Shown: positions 60,417 to 64,000 of the stretch, one piece after another
How positions within the stretch are numbered: position 1 is the stretch's first letter
Layout of the letters: the number at the start of each line of letters is the position of its first letter
Origin: Castanea sativa
Lineage: Eukaryota; Streptophyta; Magnoliopsida; Fagales; Fagaceae
DNA length: 64,000 bases
Direction of reading: 5' to 3'
NCBI RefSeq assembly: GCF_040712315.1
Contig: NC_134014.1
Coordinates: 10,138,244 to 10,202,243, forward strand
Position numbers and translations under genes: made by a program
The notes under the pieces: model-generated
Told to the model about the DNA's origin: nothing
The model's database searches: none
The model's input: the letters and a program-made list of their open reading frames with translations, nothing else

Positions 60417-62486
60417 AAGAAAGACTCTAAAAGAATATTAGTGAATTTCCAAAATAATAAGTTTATTGTTAAACCTATTATTATAGGTTTAACTTGGAGA
60501 CCCAACTCAGCTCTTCTATTCTCCAGTGGGTCTTTACAAGGATAATAATGGGCCAATTTCCCCCTTGTTAGTGTTATTTGTGAGATTTGTAAGCATGGGT
60601 GTGAGAGTACTTGAATTCAGTTTGTAAGGTTTGATTATGAATGGTTATAATCCTTATATAGTTGATAGGGTATTTGGATTTTGGTCATTGTTGCTTGTAG
60701 ATACAGGATTTCTTATACATGTAAATGCACTTCTGCTAATCCCAAATCTCACATCTTACCTGAATCACAGTTTTTTTCTTTTCTTTTATTGGAGTAAGAA
60801 TCACATAATATGATTAGAAAGCAAAAAAACAAAATGGCTTAACAGAGGGAGCTATCCATGGCGTGGACTTTTGTTTCTGCTTCAGGCCAAGTCCCTTTCT
60901 AAGCGACCGGACACGGCACAAGATTTGGCCTCTATCATATATGAAATAACCACACGTTGAGAATAATCACTTGGCATTGTAGATTTTGATAAGTATGAGT
61001 GAAAGAAAGTACTATTGTTGAAATACTTCGATTCAAGTGAAGCTAATTCCTAACTTTTCTTACTTCTGAGATAAAATTGAGCATTAACAAAATAATATTT
61101 TATTTTGGAAAATTACAAATTCACGAGCAACCCTCTGGTAAATTATTTTATTAGAGCAAAAGGTTAAATAAATATAAAAGAGAGATCAAATAGTCCAAAA
61201 CTCCAAATCATATGAAATATGATGGGAATTTGTCCTGGCAAGTCAACATGTTCTCTGTAGTGCAAGTGGGCGTGCACGGTTGTCAAGGCATCTATCTATA
61301 AGTAGGAAGAAGAATAGAAACAACTTTGCGCTTTAATACTTCCAAAATAGTTTCATAGAAAATTGAAACAAATACTACAAAAAGGTTTTTGAGATTGTTA
61401 CACATATATTCATCCAAACAGGAGGAGATGATGATAAATCTAACAGCACAAAAAATTTCACAATTCTTTTCAAAATTGTCGTGACATGTTGTGATTCATG
61501 GTAATAAAAGTCGTGCCATTATGAGACCAGGCTAGAGGGGGAGTATTCCAATTACAACTTACTGTATCATATTGTTGTAAAAAAGGTTGTAACAACTTTT
61601 TGAGTCCCTAACATCACCCATACAGTGAACCACAAAGGCGCAAACACACCCATCAAAAAAAGAAAATAGTATACCTTTCAAAATAAAAATATAATTACTA
61701 ACATGCAAATCATCGTCATAACTTGGCTAAACATTCTAGACATGTTAGCAATTTATTGGTGTAGATGAAATGAAAAATGTTCATCCACACCTCAATTTTG
61801 TAACTCTGGTTGTTGGCTGAATTTTTTTAATAATATTTTCTATCTTCTTCTCATTAAAAAAAAAAAAAGTGTACTTAAATAATAACAATTTACTTTTAAA
61901 GTGTCTATGATATTTAAATTTGATATTCTAAGCCCGTGGTTAGTTGTTCGTGTATATTAAATAATCCTTTGGTGAGAAAACAAATGAAATAAATATAGTG
62001 AGAAAGTGATAGTTCACTGTTCACCTAGCATTGCTTCAACCAGGATGGTTTGCATTCACGCCTAAACAAGAAGATCCAACACAATTAATATATCATATTT
62101 TTTAATATAGCTAAATTAATCCATGCAAAGCTTCTAGTAAGCCAAAAACTATAAATAATCACAGTTACTGTTTTCCCAAATAATTGCAAGCATAATCATC
62201 AGGAAACATAGAGAAGAACCAAAGTGATATGATAAGAGAGCAAGCATGTGAACATAAGCACAAGAATGTTTGTTTTCTTTCTCCTCTTTCCCTTGCTTAA
62301 GAAGCAACGGTCCGTTTTTGTCTGAAGCCTAGAGAGGCTAGGGGCCACTGAAGTTTTCAAATTTGGCTTCAAGCACAAAAGCAGTCACGGGAAATTGTTA
62401 CAGACCCTCCACAACTCTTCGACACTAATAAATCTCTTTCCTCCTCTTAAGCACCACAGACACTACACCTTCCTCAAGGAATCAGT
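58231..62486. other. Intergenic region upstream of the LIN-like gene
   Basis: AT-rich, with a GA microsatellite (60381-60422) and a short repeated GATCCACTTCAGT-like motif near 58600-58635. The last 400 bases are likely the promoter/leader of the downstream gene; CTATAAATAATC near 62148 is a TATA candidate. No other gene was supported. Confidence 0.5.
60381..60422 (+). repeat. GA microsatellite
   Basis: About 32 bases of GA followed by GAAA repeats. Confidence 0.9.
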
Positions 62487-64000
62487 ATGTCTAGTAATTC
62501 CATAATTCCTATGTCTTATCCTTCTTTTTCTTCTTCTTCTTCTTCAAACTCTATGGTTTTATCCAATGATTATGAGAGGCCAGACCTCAAATCGATAAGG
62601 GTAATTGTTGTTTCAATCAATAAGTACATTACTGAACTCTTAGCAAATGCTGACACTAGGAGTTCTCTAAAACTGAGATGCACCTCAAAGCTAAAATATC
62701 AAAAGCAGGAATTCTTTGAATTCTCTGAGCAATCAGTGCTGGCAAATTTTTACTGGGGCATTGACAGCATTGAAACTGCAATTCAAACAAAATTGCAGGA
62801 AGAGAGAGACGAGAGGCTGAGGAACTCAGAGCGAATGCTTCAAGTCCCAGCGTTGCTTGATGAGCAAGAAATCACGGCTGGAATTCCAAACCATTACTTG
62901 GCGTGTTGCTCCTACTTTTACCTCTCAGCAGTAAAGAACCTCCAAAAGGATGAGTGGCAGGCTGCACTGCATTTTATCCAAGCACTATTGGTGTCTCCAA
63001 AACTTATTGGAACAGAATTTGCACCAGACCTTTGTGAAAGTCTTTTTCCTTCATGTAATATGCATGAAAAAAAGAATACAATTGGAAGGAGAAGAAGCTT
63101 GGGATCTATACATCTCGTGGAGTCCATAGAGGGTGATTATAATGGAGCAATGAGGCAGATGGCAAGGAGATACAAAGACTGGTTAATCTATTATCAGGTC
63201 ATGTTAATTGGAGAGATTCCTTTGTGGCACTGTGGTAGCAGAGATAGTTCATCCCCTGACAATGAGTCGCAATATTTTTCGTAAGTTCTTCCTTTGTGCT
63301 TATCAATCATTGAAACATTCACATGAAAAGACCAGATACAAATCATAACTGCAATTGGAAATTTGAAAGTTTAACCTTGTATTTAAAAATGAAAATTTGA
63401 AATATTGTAAGCATGGAAAGGAGAGAGATTAAGCAGAGAATTATAAATTGTTTCATTGAACATGGGCCTCAAAGCTCAATTGGCATTCCATAAGGTCTCA
63501 TAATGATTCACTATTCATGAGCAGGCATACAATATCCACCAGAACTGAATCTTCAAATTCAATTGAGCATGGAAACAGCTTGCAGAATTATTATAATGTA
63601 AGCCTTAACTTACTTTTCCTTCACCATCACCATGCATTTTGTCTGACTCTTTTTCAAGTATTTGCAAGCAGAATTTCACATATGTTCTCTGCAGATGCTC
63701 AATATTATGTTAACCTTCAGAATTAGATATACCTTCACACTTAACTTACATTATGTGTAACTTGCATTGACTAAATATTGTGTTGTTCATTTAATTTGTA
63801 TGATATGAAACTGAATATAGTATGAGAAGGTGCACCCACTTGATCCTCAAGACGTAATGTATGAAATGGAAAAGAAGCCTAAGGCATCCAATGAAGTTCC
63901 AGAATTTGAAGATCATAGGAAAGCCAGCAGTAGATGTTTGGATCAACTTTCAAAATTTAAAGTTCACAGTGGAGAGCTTAAAAGAAGTTCAAGTATCAGA
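62487..64000 (+). CDS. LIN/CERBERUS-like E3 ubiquitin ligase, 5' part (runs off the window)
   Basis: Exons 62487-63280, 63525-63597 and 63821 to beyond 64000, with good GT-AG sites and joining phases (794 + 73 nt = 289 codons, then in frame). After a Ser-rich start, residues about 30-205 match the N-terminal region of legume LIN/CERBERUS: LRCTSKLKYQKQEFFEFSEQ, LQVPALLDEQEITAGIPNHY, and ALHFIQALLVSPKL..EFAPDLCESLF. Exon 3 continues with YEKVHPLDPQ. Full LIN proteins also carry a U-box and WD40 repeats, which must lie right of the window. In legumes they act in rhizobial and mycorrhizal infection; homologues occur more widely, so a symbiotic role here is inference. The start is the first ATG after a 5' leader. 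Nothing seen breaks the frame. Confidence 0.93.

Noticed and set aside
1..64000. CRISPR arrays, operons, bacterial-type regulatory sites, tRNA and rRNA genes
   Set aside because: No spacer-repeat arrays, no polycistronic arrangement, and no tRNA T-loop/A-box pairs or rRNA stretches were seen by eye. A tRNAscan run would be decisive for tRNAs.

Overview
The window is nuclear DNA from a flowering plant, most likely a woody eudicot. The evidence is AT-rich intergenic sequence, GT-AG introns, plant-only protein families (STIG1-like, LIN/CERBERUS-type E3 ligase, PCC13-62-type desiccation protein) and a dense mix of plant mobile elements (hAT, PIF/Harbinger-like, Mutator-like, Helitron, copia, TRIM). 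Genus cannot be fixed from the sequence alone. Nothing prokaryotic is present.

Layout. (1) Bases 1-15872 are a direct tandem duplication of about 8 kb (unit A 1-8400, unit B 8401-15872). Each unit carries one complete three-exon gene for a 307-residue desiccation-related PCC13-62-like protein; the two proteins differ at one residue (R238 versus H238). A third, gene-free partial copy (16365-17215) follows and runs into a longer copia pol remnant. Mobile elements inserted separately into A and B after the duplication. (2) Bases 16.7-23.5 kb hold a decayed Ty1/copia pol split by a minus-strand non-autonomous LTR element, a gypsy-like LTR fragment, a PIF/Harbinger-like element and a hAT-like element. 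(3) Bases 25186-26369 are a Pack-MULE carrying pieces of two unrelated host genes (a VIT/vWA-type gene and SMC4). (4) 27332-27796 is a small Helitron; 28528-29577 encodes an intact DnaJ49-like membrane co-chaperone. (5) 33.3-40.6 kb holds a long-TIR element, then a PIF/Harbinger-like element with a 4.5 kb hAT element nested inside it, then a foldback MITE. The hAT transposase is nearly complete but has two early in-frame stops. (6) 42764-43123 (minus) is a small three-helix membrane protein. (7) 51132-51611 (minus) is a STIG1-like secreted cysteine-rich protein. (8) 55437-56003 and 57548-58230 are rearranged TRIM retrotransposons, one palindromic and one an LTR-int-LTR-int-LTR array. (9) 62487-64000 is the 5' part of a LIN/CERBERUS-like E3 ligase gene that runs off the right edge.

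How the parts relate. The host genes are scattered, single and unrelated in function; there is no operon-like or cluster logic. The main biology is a recent tandem duplication of a stress-protein gene and heavy transposon remodelling, with insertion order readable from target-site duplications. I see no evidence of a new defence or metabolic gene system; the most unusual items are the two-gene Pack-MULE chimera, the perfect 62-bp palindrome in both PCC13-62 promoters, and the TRIM rearrangements.
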